Shown: piece after piece, positions 6,103-6,849 of the stretch
How positions within the stretch are numbered: position 1 is the stretch's first letter
Layout of the letters: each line of letters opens with the position of its first letter
Assembly (NCBI GenBank): GCA_020057985.1
Contig: JAGVEU010000248.1
Location: 1 to 6,849 of the forward strand
DNA: 6,849 bases
Direction: 5' to 3'
From: Calditrichota bacterium
GTDB lineage: Bacteria > Electryoneota > RPQS01
Program-made: the position numbers and the translations under genes
The notes under the pieces: model-generated
The model's database searches: none
What the model saw: the letters and a program-made list of their open reading frames with translations, nothing else
What the model was told of the DNA's origin: nothing

Positions 6103-6285
6103 ATGACATACCCATCCTATCGAAAACCATTGCGAAATCGCGCAGCGCCCATTGAAGAAAAGCCTAAGACAGCCCTCGTTCGCAAGTTGCTCAGGATTCG
6201 CAAAAAAATCGAGGATTCGGGAGCAAAACTGCTATCATGGGATGAACTTGAACGTGAGATCACAGCCCGGCGAGGCGAAAGATAG
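6103..6285 (+). CDS. Small antitoxin of a VapBC-like module
   Basis: Sixty residues, very basic, with a predicted helical middle (KTALVRKLLRIRKKIEDSG) and a C-terminal LLSWDELEREITARRGE. It lies two bases before a PIN-domain gene. The SG-x-x-LLSWDELE-x-E-x-x-x-RRG ending resembles small proteins encoded immediately before PIN toxins in cyanobacteria and other phyla (from memory, not searched). By analogy the C-terminus would wrap around and inhibit the toxin. No AbrB or ribbon-helix-helix domain is evident, so the DNA-binding part, if any, is unrecognised. The ATG at 6103 has a weak GGA (6093-6095) seven bases upstream. A TTG at 6091 would add four residues. A 10-codon frame (6074-6106) ends across this ATG. 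Confidence 0.75.
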   Translation: MTYPSYRKPLRNRAAPIEEKPKTALVRKLLRIRKKIEDSGAKLLSWDELEREITARRGER

Positions 6286-6287
6286 TC

Positions 6288-6695
6288 ATGATCAGGACTT
6301 TCCTCGACTCAGGTGTCTTGATCGCTGCGGCGCGTGGAAAGAGGACTATTTCCAACGTTGCCATGCAGATATTTGATGATCCGGAGCGGGTGTATCTCAG
6401 CAGTGACTTTGTAAAACTCGAGGTCTTGCCAAAGGCTATCTACCATAAAAACACTGAAGAAGCAAGTTTCTACTTGGCGTTTTTCGACTGCGTTAATTAT
6501 TGGGCTAAGATCAATGCTGCCCTCATCAGACGCACTCATGAGGTGGCGGGAAGATATGGATTATCAGCCATGGATGCCCTGCATCTTGCGGCGGCAATAT
6601 CTCTGAAAGCCGATGAATTCGTTACATGCGAGAAACCCGGCAAACCGTTATTTCGAGCATCAGACGAAATTCGGGTCAGTACTATTCACCGGTAG
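6288..6695 (+). CDS. PIN-domain ribonuclease, VapC-like toxin
   Basis: A 135-residue single PIN domain, predicted to be a Mg2+-dependent endoribonuclease that cleaves RNA (tRNA or rRNA in studied VapCs) and slows growth when not bound by its antitoxin. The expected acidic residues are visible: Asp7 in TFLDSGVLIAA, Glu45 in SSDFVKLEVLPKA, Asp96 in GLSAMDALHLAAA, and Asp109 or Glu115 in ADEFVTCEKPGKP. Length matches the family. It starts two bases after the antitoxin stop, so the pair is almost certainly one transcript. The only ribosome binding candidate is a weak GAGG (6272-6275), consistent with coupled translation. No sign of truncation or decay. The RNA target cannot be read from the sequence. 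Confidence 0.88.
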   Translation: MIRTFLDSGVLIAAARGKRTISNVAMQIFDDPERVYLSSDFVKLEVLPKAIYHKNTEEASFYLAFFDCVNYWAKINAALIRRTHEVAGRYGLSAMDALHLAAAISLKADEFVTCEKPGKPLFRASDEIRVSTIHR

Positions 6696-6710
6696 GAATC
6701 TCGTCACGCT

Positions 6711-6716
6711 GGAGGA
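6711..6716 (+). promoter_or_regulatory. Strong Shine-Dalgarno GGAGGA for the nucleotidyltransferase gene
   Basis: GGAGGA ends 11 bases before the ATG at 6728. It is the only near-consensus ribosome binding site in the window, while the other starts have weak or no sites. It supports the 6728 start. Confidence 0.7.
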
Positions 6717-6727
6717 ATAATCAAGGC

Positions 6728-6849
6728 ATGAACAACGAACCCCGCATCCCAATAGACAAAGAGAAAATCAAAGTTTTCTGCGAGAAGTGGAAGATCACGG
6801 AGTTCTCTCTCTTCGGCTCAGTGCTGACGGATGAATTCCGGCCGGACAG
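6728..6849 (+). CDS. MNT-type nucleotidyltransferase, N-terminal fragment (cut by window edge)
   Basis: The first 40 codons are visible. They contain a helix (DKEKIKVFCEKWKI) and then FSLFGSVLTDEFRPD, the start of the polymerase-beta-like nucleotidyltransferase signature, GS followed by R-x-D and normally S-D-x-D. The metal-binding D-x-D falls just beyond the edge and cannot be checked. In this family small MNT proteins are usually paired with a downstream HEPN ribonuclease and neutralise it by modifying it (AMPylation in the HepT/MntA case). The gene begins 32 bases after the PIN toxin stop with no terminator between, so it may be co-transcribed or a separate adjacent module. Confidence 0.75.
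   Translation, partial: MNNEPRIPIDKEKIKVFCEKWKITEFSLFGSVLTDEFRPD

Noticed and set aside
5825..6130. 101-codon minus-strand frame covering the spacer before the antitoxin
   Set aside because: Its sequence is the reverse translation of the heptamer array and other repeats (SSLIPPPSSL) plus the end of SpoIID in antisense. No domain.

Overview
The window looks like a piece of chromosome from a bacterium of the FCB superphylum. The first gene ends in a typical type IX secretion (Por secretion) C-terminal sorting domain with the NYPNPFNPST core. That variant is common in Ignavibacteria, Zixibacteria, KSB1, Marinimicrobia, Cloacimonadota and their relatives. Most genes lack a strong Shine-Dalgarno sequence, which also fits this group. 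I cannot name a species. All recognisable genes are on the + strand.

Layout. (1) Positions 1-2423 hold the 3' part of a large secreted protein built from about 13 repeats of roughly 55 residues (SDGxGGxFVAWxD type), followed by the sorting domain. Its start lies outside the window. (2) Positions 2424-2962 are a gene-free stretch full of interspersed repeat sequence: several copies of a TCATCCTGAAC/AGTGAAGGAT element in both orientations, a 31-bp tandem unit, and two hairpins just upstream of the next gene. (3) Positions 2963-4147 encode an aspartate kinase with an unusual nucleotide-binding signature. A TCATCCC heptamer array lies inside the frame, between its two regulatory domains. (4) Overlapping its end is a SPOR plus SpoIID/LytB protein, probably an envelope lytic transglycosylase (to 5864). 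(5) Positions 5865-6102 are a second repeat-rich spacer. It carries the same heptamer in inverted orientation, a hairpin, a palindrome and a variant copy of the first spacer's element. (6) Positions 6103-6695 encode a two-gene toxin-antitoxin cassette, a small antitoxin and a PIN-domain VapC-like ribonuclease. (7) From 6728 to the edge is the start of an MNT-type nucleotidyltransferase with a strong ribosome binding site, probably the first gene of an MNT/HEPN pair.

How the parts relate. The aspartate kinase opens the pathway to lysine, threonine, methionine and diaminopimelate, a peptidoglycan precursor. The gene overlapping it acts on peptidoglycan glycan strands, so the pair is probably co-transcribed, although the functional link is inference. 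The right end looks like a small accessory island of toxin-antitoxin type modules. The most unusual feature is that two interspersed repeat families sit on both sides of, and in one case inside, the lysC-spoIID pair.
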